64,000 nt of DNA from assembly GCA_030734395.1 (NCBI GenBank), contig JAUZTG010000048.1, positions 620,001 through 684,000 of the forward strand, read 5' to 3'. Numbering within the stretch: the first letter of the stretch is position 1; every line of letters begins with the position of its first letter. The position numbers were made by a program, and so were the translations under genes. Source of the DNA: Sarocladium kiliense. Taxonomy: Eukaryota; Ascomycota; Sordariomycetes; Hypocreales; Sarocladiaceae. The notes under the pieces were generated by a model. That model worked only from the letters and a program-made list of their open reading frames with translations, did not search any database and was not told the DNA's origin. Of this stretch, positions 30,030 to 42,452 are shown piece by piece.

Positions 30030-31021
30030 ATGCTTCTGACCCTCTCCAAGTGCGCCATGGCTGCGGCCGATACTATTTGGACTGTTGACAAACCTTGGCT
30101 CCAAACGCAGTGTGCACTGGGTGAGGGACCCTTTTTTGAGAAACAGACAAATTCTTTACGGTTCGTCGATGTTCTGAGAAAGCAAATCCTGAACGTCTGC
30201 TTGAGTGATGGATCTCCTGTGCAGCCACCCATCGTCCTCGACGTCGTGGCGACGGTGACATCGGACATTGAAGGCATCGACCCGCGCGAGAAGATTCTCG
30301 TCGGGCTCAAATATGGAATCGCAGTCTTAGATCGCCGCATAGGTTCCTATTCCATAATCACACGGTTTCACAAACCGAGCATTGAGCGTTTGCGGAGCAA
30401 TGATGGCGCTGCCGACCCTCTTGGGCGGTTCTGGCTGGGAAGCATGACGGACTTTGGTTATGGAGACTTCTTGTACGAGGGTAAGGCCATGTAAGATAAT
30501 AGTGAGGGTGATGAAGCTTTTAAACCTGACTCGCAACAGGATCACTATGGTGTCTAGGCCCTGCTGAATCAAAGGAGGAGATCGAAACGGGTATCAACAT
30601 CCCCAATTCAATCGGCTGGTCTCCCGATAACACGACATTGTACTGGGTACACTCGAAAGAGCGACAGATCAACGCTAGAAATTTCCATGTTGGAACTGGA
30701 GCCACATCAAATCAGCGTCTCTTCTATCAACACGACGGCACCGGTGAGCCGGACGGCTTCCGTGTCGATATCCACGGCAACCTCTGGGTAGCTGTGTATG
30801 GCGAGTCTCGTGTGCTTCGGATCAATGCCAGCGGCACCGTCACAGGCCAAATCCTCTTACCAACACGTTTCATTACTTGTGTTGAGTTCGTCGGCACCGA
30901 ACTTCTCATTACATCGGCGCAGGATCGTGATGGAGGTGAAGATAGCAAGCGGTACGGCGGCGATGTATTCAGGATTGATGTCGGAGTTGAGGGTCTGGAA
31001 CATTTCAAATTCAGACTATAA
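30030..31021 (+). CDS. SMP-30/gluconolactonase (regucalcin-like) family lactonase, 310 aa
   Basis: Six-bladed beta-propeller metal-dependent lactonase that would hydrolyse an aldonolactone or related lactone. Exons: 30030-30480 and 30540-31021. Two in-frame ATGs nine codons apart (30030 and 30057) are possible; the second (MAAADTIWTVDKP) gives 301 aa, closer to the family norm. Metal and active-site positions are all present: Glu in CALGEGPFF, Asn-Asp in SNDGAADPLGRFWLGSM, Asn in IPNSIGWSPDN and Asp in EPDGFRVDIHGNLWVA. The end RYGGDVFRIDVGVEG is also typical. No signal peptide, so cytosolic. Downstream of two sugar-type dehydrogenases, where lactone products would be expected. Family is certain; the substrate is not. 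Confidence 0.93.
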
Positions 31022-31739
31022 TGAACGTAACGCGGAGGTTCTCCTGGCCTTTAGCCTCAAATATTTCATTTTCGGTCGTGCCTGTTCCCCTCTCCTAGGG
31101 CCACACCACAGCCCAAGCCAGTTTGCAGCCTCGCTTCATCCCGTACAACATACTGCCTCACCTCCCGCCTCTGGTGACTACTTTAGAGCTTGAGCCAGTC
31201 GTAGATCATCTCAAAGAGCGGCAGCCCTGATTGTGAGAATGGTAGCCAGTAAGTTCAAGTCCAGCGACTGACCGTGGCCGTTTGGACCAACCCGAAATGC
31301 GCACTTTTCGAGAAGCTTCCACTCCACGGCCCCAGGGTTCCCTCCTGTAGAAAGGACAATTTAACGATTTGGAGTAAAAGTTGGGGAACAAAGAGCCGAG
31401 AGCCTTGGGTTACTCCGCTCTGTCTGCTTAGAAATCCGCAAGTAAAAGCTCCGCCCGGATACTTTTGCTCGGAGGCTTCTCTTCTTTCGATATTCTACGT
31501 CTTGAATTTATCCTTAGGTACCTAATATTGCCATTCTTAGCTGAGGCTTCCCGTTTAAAGGTTCCGATTATCGCGAAGTGCGTGGCGGTTTGGAGCTGAG
31601 CTGAAAGGGACCCTACCCCACCTTGTGTTGGCTGTCGCATGTCATCTTCCCTCTGACGCTGAGGCCGCGTCTCTCTTTACCTAGTCGTCCTCCTCAACGT
31701 CCTGGAGCGGGAGAGCTTCTCTCGCACAACACAGCCGAC
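31022..31739. other. Intergenic region, 718 bp
   Basis: 3' flank of the lactonase and promoter of the TPR/U-box gene. C/T-rich near 31660-31700, just before the ATG. No gene. Confidence 0.5.
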
Positions 31740-32700
31740 ATGGCGTCGCAGGCGCAGGCTCGCCAGCTCAAAGATGAAGGGAACCGTCTCTTCAAGGCCG
31801 GCGACTACACTGGGGCCGACAGCCTCTACTCCAAAGCGCAAGTTGCCCATCCAACACTGAACCAAATTCAACAGTCTTGCTAACGGTTCCTGGTTTCTAT
31901 AGAATCATCGCCGACCCTAAAGAACCTACACTATGGACCAACCGCGCCATGGCCCGTCTCAAACTGTCCCTCTGGCCAGCCGTCATCTCCGACTGCAACT
32001 CGGCCCTCAACCTCGCTCCCAACTCCATGAAAGCCCACTACTACCTTTCCCAAGCACAGCTCGCTCTCGGCGACCACGACGCAGCGCTCGCATCTGCCCT
32101 CGCCGCGCACGCTATCTGCGCAGAGACCAATGACAGGAGTTTACCTGCCGTGACGGGGATGGTGTTGAAGGTCAAGAAGGAGAGGTGGGAGGAGAGGGAG
32201 AGAAGGCGAAAGAGAGAGGACGGAGTGCTTGAGGAGGAAGTTATCCAGGGGTTGAGGGAGGGCTTGGACAGTGAGTTGGAGGGTGTTGAGGGTGAGGTTG
32301 CGAGGAGGGAGGTGGAAGAAGAGTGGGAGGGGAAGATCAAGAGGGTGAGAGAAGTGTTCGAACGGTCGAGGAGTGAAGGCGAAAAGAAGAGAGAGGTGCC
32401 AGACTGGGCAATTGATGATATCAGCTTCGGAATCATGGTTGACCCCGTGGTGGTGCGTATACCCTGCCCATTTACATCCTCAACGGCTATCACTAACTTC
32501 CAATCTTCGCACAACAGACAAAAACAGGGAAATCCTACGAACGAGCCTCGATCATGGAACATCTCCGACGGAATGCCGAGAACCCTACTGATCCTATGAC
32601 ACGTGAGCCGTTGTGGCCTAGTGATCTACGACCGAACTTGGCGCTGAAGCAGGCTTGTGAGGAGTTCTTGAATGAGAACGGGTGGGCGGTAGATTGGTAA
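31740..32700 (+). CDS. CHIP/STUB1-like TPR and U-box E3 ubiquitin ligase, 276 aa
   Basis: Links Hsp70/Hsp90 chaperones to ubiquitination. Exons: 31740-31837, 31903-32452, 32518-32700. Residues 5-105 form three TPR repeats; ARQLKDEGNRLFKAGDY has the Lys and Asn of the carboxylate clamp that binds the chaperone EEVD tail. A charged coiled coil (about 115-195, rich in Glu and Arg) precedes the U-box: DISFGIMVDPVVTKTGKSYE, MEHLRRN, DPMTREPL, then DLRPNLALKQACEEFL. The order and spacing match animal CHIP. Intron 1 has a GC donor (AAAGC|GCAAGT at 31837/31838), the only donor-type exception noticed here. Sits beside the catabolic cluster but is a core-type gene, so I treat it as the cluster's right-hand boundary. 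Confidence 0.92.
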
Positions 32701-33891
32701 GAGGAGGCGATGATGCGGTAGGAGTAGAGAACACGTAGGTTGTAGACATGGCGAGGCGTTTCTGAGTTCTGATTGATTTTGGTTATGAGGGGTTGGATAT
32801 GCCTCTGGGAGAGGTTTTGCATTGGGGGGCATAGAATGATAGCGTTGTAGTTGTATACCCTTCTCTAGCCTGCATCAGCTTGCCTATCCTTGACGAAATA
32901 TAATCACATCGTATGTCGGGGTACCTCATCGTCGCGTAGGCTCATGTTGAAGCGCAGCCTGACTCGAAGTGGGCATTGCTGCACCAACTTGTCAAAAAGG
33001 CAAGAAGTCAACATTACTGGATTTGGTATCTGATAGAGTCACTGGAGGTGCACAGCGAAATCCATGTAGTCAATATCATGGCATCGACGACAGCGTCCCT
33101 TGTGTGATGCTTCCTCACCTGAGGAGGTACCATCACCATCAGGCACGAAGATCTCGCGACACGCAACTTTACAAGGCAGCCGTCCTTCAATTTTCTCTTG
33201 AACATCCCGTGACACGATCCCTCGGAATGCAACACTTCGTCATAACTGATCACATTGTCCATGATTCGTGCATCGTCGTACGGCGCAGCACATTCCAACC
33301 GAACGACACTTCACACTATCCCGCCGCTGCAAACTGCACATCATCGGCACAGCCTGATTCGGCCCGCGCCGAAGTTTGCTACCTTACTTTACTACGTGCC
33401 ACGTTCAGTGGCTTGTGATTATTTGCGGCACAGCCTGGCTGTTGGGTGGGGGTTGAAACCGAAGAGCGCATATCTGAGAGCCTGATCTCTCATTAAGGCT
33501 CTTCCCATTTTCTTCTCCCATTTCATTATCAGCAGGCCATACTTCGCAGCTCGGGTAGAGACACCACTCTTCCGAGCACAAACACACACGACGAAAGACC
33601 ATCAATGCTCAGCTTATAACATTTGTTTGTGTTATTCAGGGCTTCCTATCCCTTCCCTTCGAGGAGAGAAGGATGGTACCGTTTATCTAATGCTAGCTAA
33701 GGTGAAGGAAAAGCAACAGCAAATGTCCTTCGATGTAAGAAAGGGGGTATCCTTCTTTGCTTGCGCAAAAATTCGACAACGACAACGCTTTCCCCCGATG
33801 GTCTCCCGGGTCTCCTTTCGAACCCAACTATATACGAAGCTCGCCCCTTTTTTCGAAAAGCGAGATGCAAGAGAGATATAATGAGACAGTA

Positions 33892-33907
33892 GTGTGTGTG
33901 TGTGTGT
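33892..33907. repeat. (GT)8 microsatellite
   Basis: Uninterrupted alternating GT in the 3' flank of the P450 gene. Confidence 0.8.
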
Positions 33908-34135
33908 TGAAAAACATGACGGTAATGGAAGAAAGACGAGGGTGTGGGTTTTGGTCGAGTGACCAGAAAATAATGCTTGCGCTGAAAGATGCAAGTTGAA
34001 GAAGACAAGAATGACAAGAGAAGGAATAATGGATGCAGATGATGCAAGAATGTGTGTTGGAACAAGAACAGACGGCTTTGCCTTCCCAAATGAATCGCTT
34101 TCGATGTTTCGGTCATCAGAAATGGTTGGGGGTAT

Positions 34136-34154
34136 GAAGAAGAAGAAGAAGAAG
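34136..34154. repeat. (GAA)n microsatellite, about six units
   Basis: Tandem GAA/AGA triplets in noncoding sequence downstream of the P450. Confidence 0.8.
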
Positions 34155-34295
34155 AGTAATAGTAAGAGATGAGTGGTGTGCAGTATGCGGATGGTGGGTT
34201 GTCATCAGATGCGTCATGCGCCATTATTATCCCTCCCATGATGTGCAAAGATATGAAACTCATATCATCGTCAAGCAGCAACGTTCGTTTTTCGA

Positions 34296-36296
34296 TTACG
34301 CCTTCTCCGATGCAGCAACGGGGACTGCCGAAAGCTCGGTCAAGCGAACTCTCAGCTTCTCCTTTGGCCGGAGCGTGAAACTTGGGCTCGCCAGCTCAAG
34401 CGGCTTGCCGAGATCCAGGGCATCGACGCGGAACCTCGAGAGCAACTCCACAAGAACGGACTTCATCTCGGTCATAGCGAGCTGTCGACCGAAACACATC
34501 CTCGTGCCGTTGTGGAACGTCTCGAAAGCGTACGCCGAAGAAGAGGAGCCTTCGAGCTTCTGCCAGCGGTCGGGACGGAAGCTCTCTGAGTCGGGACCCC
34601 AAATCACAGGGCTGAGGTTGATCATCGCGGGCGAAAGCTGCACGATCGTGCCCTTGGGGATGAAGACGTCGGCAACCTGGACATCCTGGCAGGCTTCACG
34701 GGGGATGTACTGCAGAGGGCAGTACACGCGAAGGACCTCCTTCAGGAAGTTGTCGAGGAAGGAGAGGCGATCGAGTTGCTCGAAGGTCGGGGTGGGAGAT
34801 TCGGCGAGGAGGTCGGTAATCTCGGATCGGAGGCGTTCTTGGCAGTCGGGGTTATGGGCAAGAGAGTAGACGGTCATGACGAGGGCGCAGGCGGTAGTGT
34901 CGTGGCCAAGAACCATGAGGTTCATGATGTATTCGACAATTTCGCTGTCGCTCCAGGCTACGATGCCCTGCTCGATCATGCACTGAAGAGCATCCGGTTC
35001 CTTTCCAGCCGGCCACGCTCCGCTCTCGAACAAAGCTCTCCGACTCGTCACATGCTCACCCAGAATCCGTCGAATCTCGGAAGTGTTGCGCACAAAGTCC
35101 TTGTTGATATCAAGGGGCAAGAGTTGGCGCAGTGGGAGGTACGAGCTGAGGTAGTGGACGATGTGACCCCAGAGTGGCTGCTGCATGGTCTGGGTGAAAA
35201 GCTCATGGAGGGGTGACTCGCTGGACTCCAGGTGGTTGAGGTCGACGCCGAGGGCTTCGATACCGCCGACGTCGAGGACAGTCTTCCAGATTGGCGTCTC
35301 GACTTCGGTGACGTGACTGGCGTCGCGCTGGCGGGAGAGGACGTCGACAAGTTGACGAGCTTTGGATTGAAGGGTGGGCACGAACGACTTGACGCGGGAT
35401 GTGGAGAAAGGCTCTACAGAGAAGGTCAATATGGCTGCTCTTCAGGATAATCGAAGAAAGCTTCAAGGGAGATTTCTTACTGCTCACAACAGCCCGGCGC
35501 TGGCGATGCTCATGGCCCTCAGCGAAGGGCAGTCCATCACCAATGACGACATTGGCGACCCGACGAGCGCCATCAGGCTTGACAAACGAGCTGTTCTTGG
35601 TTGACAGAATCTCACGGTACGCCGTGATGTTGTTCACAACCAAGGTCTCGCTGTTGAAAAGACCAAGATAGCGGATGAATGGCGTGTCCGGCCATCTTGC
35701 AGACCATTCACGGAACAAGTGCGGAATCCAAGCGACCTCTAGGAATTTCAGGGTCTGACCCATGAACCATGAGTTGTCCTGGGAGGAATTCGTCAGTCAT
35801 TGTCTTATCTCTCAAGGGTGGATGCACCGCGGCAGTTGGCCGTATTGATGTCTCAGAACAGGCGGCTTCTCTGGCATGTTCCCCAGTGGACCCAGGGAGC
35901 GGAATCAGAACCCCAGCACAGCAGAAGCAGCAGTAGAGAGACGCGTGCGGAAGGGAACACAAAGGCACAGAGACCGAGACATGCCCAGCGCGCTGGGAAC
36001 GAGAACCCTGGTCTTTGTGTATCGCCACCGCTTGCACAAGCCGGAGAACCCTGGTTGGCAGAATTGGGAAGGCAATGATGATGAGAATTGATGATGCTTA
36101 CCTTGGGTCCTGGGAGGTGTCTCAATGGCGAGACGTAGAAGGGGTAGATGAACAGCCAGTACACGGTGGTGAGAAGTACTGGCAGACTGAGGATGAAGGC
36201 GAGAGTCATGGTCGAGTGTGACGGCAGCGCAGGCAAGCTGCGTCCTGCAAAGACGACCATGTCGGTCGATGAGGACGGTGATGCTCCGAACGTCAT
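34296..36296 (-). CDS. Cytochrome P450 monooxygenase, about 536 aa
   Basis: Membrane-anchored haem monooxygenase. Exons: 36296-36102, 35778-35481, 35413-34296. One hydrophobic anchor follows the in-frame ATG at 36209 (MTLAFILSLPVLLTTVYWLF). The ATGs at 36296 and 36260 would add a short Ser-rich extension, so the start is uncertain. The proline hinge LRHLPGPK ends exon 1. Hallmarks: oxygen-binding I-helix LGHDTTAC (about 333-340), K-helix EVLR (ExxR, about 390-393), PERF-like FRPDRW, and haem loop FHNGTRMCFGR with the ligand cysteine near 471. AGC-A|GTAAG to CTGTAG|AG joins RRAVVS to KPFSTSRVKSF. Intron 1 is 323 nt, far longer than most here. No polyketide, peptide or terpene synthase lies nearby, so a role in secondary metabolism is not supported; substrate unknown. 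Confidence 0.93.
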
Positions 36297-36720
36297 GGTG
36301 ATCGATTCGAAGAGGGAGGTGATGAAGGTGGTTGTGCTGGAAAAGAAGAGGTTGAGTGTTGATATCTTACTCGCTCAGCTTTTCCAGTAACGCTGAGCGA
36401 GAAGAAACAAGAGGAAGAAAGATCCAGGTGGGAGGAAGAGCAGATGGCCTGTCTCCTACAACACCTCGGGGCTTTGTTGCTCTTGGGTGTCAGTGATGGA
36501 GGGTCTCGTCGACAGATGCTGGCGAGAACGGCTTGATGATTTGATGGATGGCGTCAGGCGTCTTCGTATCATGGTTCGTCAGAGCCGGCTCAAGTGAAGC
36601 ATAGGCAGAAGAAACAAGTAACAGCCGCCTTTCAATGGAAAGAGAAGGGACTAAGAGTGCGCGTGATGAGATGACAATAGGCAGGTTAGAAGCAGCTGTG
36701 AGGTGCTGCTGCAGCCAGCA

Positions 36721-36740
36721 GGTCAGGTCAGGTCAGGTCA
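36721..36740. repeat. (GGTCA)4 tandem repeat
   Basis: Four exact 5-bp units upstream of the P450 gene. Confidence 0.8.
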
Positions 36741-39700
36741 GGTTTCGTCGTTCCGTCGTCCGATGCGCCTGGGACGAACGAGTGCTTCACGCGCGCGGTA
36801 GCCTCCTTTGCTTCAGTTTCCTCCTTGCGAACGGGCGTCAGATGCCGAGTCCCGGAATAGCGGTTGCGTCGAGGCTTGCGTATCTGCAGGACCAAGTGAC
36901 AGGTCCAGGTCGTGATGCCTCGCGCTGCAGGTTTCCTGGTGGAGAAGTTGAGCCAGTTAGGCTTCCGTTTGGCTGCTGGGCAGTAGGACGTGCTGGTAAG
37001 ATATGCTGGCGTCAAGAACGTTGAGTGTACGTTGGTTGAAGAGAGGTCGCACCAGCCCGGCTGCGCGCGTCGAGAGAATGACGGGTATATGCGTCCTCAA
37101 GTGGCTGATGATGGACGACGGGGGTTAAGAGGATATGACGAGTACGAAAATACGAAGTAAGAGATGGACAGGGAGTGTGTGCGTGAGGCGCTACTGATGT
37201 GTCGAAGTCGCCTCAAGGTTGGCTGGAGAAAGAGAAGATCCGGATAGGGATGTCGACCTGGTCACAAAGAGAAAAGAGGAAGAGAAGAAGAAGATCCCAG
37301 GTGAAGGTCGAAGGAGTCGGGGATCGCGGACGTTAGTATAGGCTCGCCTTGGCTATCCGAGGGAACCTTTCGTGAGAGCCAAGAGAAGCGAAGACCGCGC
37401 GCCGAGAACAATAGCGACAAAGGTACGAAGTACGATGGTGGTATCGCCTGCTGGGAGTAAAGTGGAGGACGTTGATGGCACGAGGATGGATGATGATGGC
37501 GACGTCCACGGGCAGGGGTGGGTGTATGGATGGAAGTGAGGCTTTGGACCAGGGTGGGAAGGGGGGGCGAGAGGGACAGAAGGGTGTGTGATGAGAGAGA
37601 AATGCAGTGTAAGGAAGCAAGAGAAGAATCGAGGAGGAAGAAAGAGATAGAGGTAGGGAGGGTGTGTGGCTGGAGAACAACGTCGGTGACGAAGGAGATA
37701 GGCAGCTAGGAATGGGGGCAGCAGCCAGACGCGGCGAAAAAAGAGATTCGATCCCACGCGAGAAAACTGGCAAAGGGCGACTGGGTAGCTACTGGCACTG
37801 GGCAAGGGAGACAGGAAGAGTAAGTTAGGATGGAGCCAAAAAGAGGGGCGCCAGCCAAGAAATCCATTTAACTAAAGGAGCACGATGTCGTTGCTGGTAA
37901 TTGCTTGGTGTTGGCGCCCAGAGTCTGTTAACCTAGTCGGCAGAGAATAGCAGGAGACTAGGGGTGCTTGACAGCCACCGTTTTCGCCGCGGCTCCATCC
38001 TCGAGTCTAGAGAAGTGGATGCGAGAGAGCACTCGTGATAAGCCGCAGAGGTCCTTCTGCAAACTAAACAATTGCTGCTTGACTAGTCGGAGTTAGTCAG
38101 TGCGGTTCCCTATGTCTCATCGAGTGCGGAACGACGGAAACAGAGAAAGGGACGAGCGCAAAAACAACGTGGTTTTCAACTGAAGCCAAAAGCAAGGGAG
38201 AGAATGAACTGACCAGAAAGTGGGAAGAGCAGGGGAATCATCAGAGACAACCTGACTGGGGTTTAGGGGGGTGTAGGGGAACGGATGGGTGGTGGTCAGG
38301 CGCAGGGGATGGGTTGAATGGGGCCTGGACTGACTGGAATGTCTGGGATGCAGCGCAATGGCAGGCATTGACGCCACGAGTTTAGCTGCTAAAAGGTCTC
38401 GATCCGGGGAGATTTGAATGAGGGACTAGACATTCACATGCGAACTCGATGGGCATGGTTCAGAACAGCCACGATCTGGTTTGAGGAAGCATGCAAGCTG
38501 GGTATTGCACTCAATCGCTTGATCCCGGCCCGGCTCTTTCTTCCCGTGATGATGGACCACTGCATTCCAGCCAAGACAGCTGGGTAATTGAAGTTAAAGT
38601 TCTCGAGTCTTTCGCTGTGATTCTGTTCTTTCAACCCCCCACGCAGAGACTTAGATGAGCATGACAAAAGAAACAAACCCAAAGTCTAATGTCAACCGGT
38701 GACAAGCTGCACCGTTATTTCATTATTTCTTCCAATGTAGGTACACTGTCACAGTGGATATTTTAGCATGCACCTTTGTCCCTTCCAGCCACAGTGCGAC
38801 GCCTCCAAGCCCAGTTTGGTTTGCGAGCTTTATCGTCGCTCCCCCATCTCAGCTGGGACATGTCACCTGGGCGTTCTGAGCCACCAAGAAATAAGCAAAA
38901 AGCACGGTGATGTGTATTGCCGCTTCGAGTCGTGCGGTGTGGACCAAAAGAGACACGCGGGACAAGGGTGGCTTGCCCAAAGCAGGGCGTGGGTTCTGAG
39001 GAGCGGACGATTTGAGGCGGGAGAAGGGGAGTAGACGCAATCAGGTTGTCGTTGTTGGCTAGACTCGCAGGAGCTTAAGTTGTCTTGCGCAAACCCGATC
39101 GCATATCGATGCATCTCGTTCGAATGAAAAGATCCCCGGCCTGCAGCACGACGCACAGCGCGCACAGGGGAGGCAGACAGTCGGGACGATCACTACGTTG
39201 TCTCTACAGCAATGCATAAGTCCTGAAGTCAGTGACGAAGTGTGGCGAAGGCGCTACAGTAGAGTCGAGTCTGCAACTCTAACTCTCGGACGTCGAAACA
39301 GATACAGAAAACAAGGTTGATCCGGTCGATCTTGGCTGTTGGCTCATCCCGTCAAAGCGCAAGGAGGGGCCAGCCGCGTAATTGTTCCGCACTTGAACGT
39401 GCTTGTTCCTCTAATCTACGTAGCATGTATTAGGCGCTTGGTGACGATGACTGCAACAGGGACGACGACCTGGTGGCGGAGATGGGCTTGGCGTCGAAAG
39501 TTGAGTGCCACCGTCACTATCACTCGCGCTCATACTGATACGAGGGAGAAAGGAAACGTGAATAGAAGCCACTAGGTCATGAATGTCACAATTGTCGAGA
39601 ACAAGGCGTCATAGTCAGCGCGATGGATTCTGTATTTTGCCTCATGATGACTATGCTGACATTCCTTCTCGTTGTGACTTTCGTATGTATGTCTCTTTAC

Positions 39701-42431
39701 AGTACTCTTCCCGGTACGTGGTCGGTTTGCGCATAGCAACGATGATGATGAATGAGATCGCATCCAGCGGCAGAGGCAAACAGTTGTGTCATTGCTGTGG
39801 GGGGCTCATCGGGCTTCCTCCACTGCGAACGGCGACCTTCAGGCATTGATGAGGGGCATGTGGCAGGGGTGAGGGATCAGCTCCCTCCCAGTTCCCAGGG
39901 CTATCGCCAGGCTGCCAGATTTCAGCTTCAGTGGGTGGGATGGGGACCCTGGATCGTCCCTCCAGCGCATCCGGGTCATCTCTCCAGCGGCTGCCAAGCC
40001 TGCCAGAGCCCAGTGATAGATGGGGGGCAGTAGGGAGCGTACTCCCCCGTGGAGGCAGGGCCAGGGGCAGGGTTAGACTCCCGGAGCTGTAGTACCGATC
40101 AGGTATGGGCTCCAGCCATGATTCGACGAGTCCCGGGGCAGCTGCCCGATGCGGTAATGCGCTTCGTCACTCTGGGCAGTCATTGGCTACGGGCCACGGT
40201 AGCTCTTCGTCTAGTGCCTGCCTACTGCATTTGATCAATTAGCGCAGGTCAAGGCCCTTGGCAGTAGGAAGGCAGGAGGATTTGGGGGAAGGCAGGGCCT
40301 GGAGAGCAGCCTCACTGTGCTGGCTGGATCCGGGATCGAGGGCGTGCCACGCAGACACACACAGACGCTGATGAATGACGAAGCCACAGTTTACAAGGAC
40401 ATTCCTGCGTTCCAGCCTCAACTGTCACTCAATGTCATGTGGGAGCGATCAAAGAGCACATTCTCCGCCTCATGAAACGGCTCACGGCCCTAAACCACGC
40501 CACGGTTGACTACATACCAAGCCACAGTGCAACGGTGATCGACAGAGCAGAACAATGACAGCTGTGCACTGACCATAGCGAGCAAGTCTTGCCGAGTCGG
40601 GTTTGAACACCGCATGAACATCATGTTCTTTGATACGAACATGCCATCAGCCGTGTTTGCAGACAGACGCATGTACGCACATTCACGCAGACGCAGAAGA
40701 AGAGGCTGAGGCGAATGGATGGATATCTTTGGCTTGCTTTGCTGCCATCTCGGAGGCACGGAATAGGCTCATCTCGGTATGACAGTTTCTCGCCCGTACT
40801 GTACGACAAGCACACATCGGCACACCTGCATCACATATCGAATCGCGCCTCGCATTCTTCGGGAATCCGAAATGCACTCTGAATCCGCCAATGCTGTACT
40901 TCCTTGCACAAACCAATCGTGGTGAGGTAGCCAACGTGTGTTTCTTGAGACAACTTTCCAGTGCGCAGCCACATTCAACCTCGGCACAGAAATATCTCTC
41001 TCTGTTGCTATATCTCGCTTCCAGCTTTCTCTTCACACCATCATCAATTATATTGGAGGGTTGTATTGCAGTGTTTGGGAGACGGGCAGTCAAGGGTGGG
41101 TAGCCTCGATCGCCCTGTGGCTTGACTTGTACCAGACTTCAGATGACCGACTATTGACTGCCACCAGCAGCTATCGCTGTGCGCTTTTCCCCAAGTTCGG
41201 TTTCGTTTTCCTGCTATTGCATGAAGCTGTTCCTGTCACACACGTGGGATGTGCGCTTGAAGAGGGAAACAAACAGGCCACCAAAAGGGGAGGCGTTGCG
41301 CCGTTTGCGGTGCCTGATGCTCCGTTGCGACCTAAATCGGACGGCATGGCTTGATCGCAGCTGAGAACTAACAACACTTCGCTATCATAGGCACAGGCTT
41401 ACCAACTGCTTGATTGGGAAGCTAATGTCATTCGGCCACCTGTCTAGGCGCAGATCCGGGTCATGGCACCTTTAAGACACGAAAGCCATGCAATAGCCTT
41501 GATTCGCCTTCTCAACACGGGCTCAGCGTGGCTCTTCGCTGTCACACATGACACCACAGAGTGCCTCCCTGGTGGTCTGATCCAACCGGACCAGCCGGAT
41601 GGCTCATCGACGTGTCCCACTCATGCGATCTGACTTCTTCCGAAGTCGCTTTTAGCCAGGGTCACCTAGCGACTTCCTCCCATCTACTCATTCGATCTAA
41701 TGCACGAGGATCATGGGCTAGCCACGAAACTTGCGTAACCGATAACAAAATCAGCAGCCCACTGGATGGAAGTCAATGTCCTCTTCTTCCAGTACTGACA
41801 CATATTGAGGGAATAACTCTGTCGTTCAAGTGACGGCCTAGCTCGCAATTGTCCCGTTACTGGCAGACCATCGCCAAGCTATCCAGAACTTCGCGTTGCA
41901 AAATGCCCCCCCTTCTGAAGGCCAAGCTTCTTACTGCAATGGCACGGACCCTTGGTGTCAAGGTCCGGGGGAGGGGGTGGACATTGACAAGAACCCATAG
42001 GCTCGATAGTCCCGGGAGTCGATTACCTTATTCTGGTATCTGTCTCCGTGAAACCAAGACTTTCTCTGACCAAGGGAACAAGGTCCCCCGTATGATACGG
42101 GTTGTTGTCTTCACGCGTATCATGTCCAAGGACGCTACAAGGGAGCGACACGGTCCGAATAGAATGATGTCGAGCCAACATAGAGTATGATTACAAGAGG
42201 ATGCAAGGTCACGGATACAAGGACTCGAAAGAGCGTGTACGCCGGTGATACCCGCCTTGCAGATACCTGTTCTCGATCCTTTGGTTACGTTGCTCTCTAT
42301 CCAAGACCTGCGATACGATCAGTGCTCAACGCGCACGCCCCTGACTTGACCAACGCATGACATCGCGCAAAGAGGGATACCGACAAATAGGAAAGACAAG
42401 AATCCTGGGCTTCCGGTCGGCCGGGCAGTCC

Positions 42432-42452
42432 GCGGATGGCGGATGGCGGATT
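42432..42452. repeat. (GCGGATG)3 tandem repeat
   Basis: Three 7-bp units, the last with one mismatch, in the middle of the gene-free interval. Confidence 0.7.

Larger units (their letters stand above)
32701..34295. other. Convergent intergenic region, 1.6 kb
   Basis: 3' flanks of the CHIP-like gene and the P450. Contains a GT dinucleotide repeat and an AGA/GAA repeat listed separately. The longer minus-strand frames at 33683-34281 lie in purine/pyrimidine-skewed sequence and look artefactual. Confidence 0.5.

Noticed and set aside
35779..36101. Intron-encoded box C/D snoRNA in the long P450 intron
   Set aside because: C-box-like ATGATGA is found only on the opposite strand, and a matching D box and terminal stem were not visible.
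37333..37805. Two overlapping minus-strand frames of about 150 aa
   Set aside because: They overlap in different frames and only reflect strong C/T skew (Ser/Pro/Leu/His-rich), as expected in a promoter or leader.
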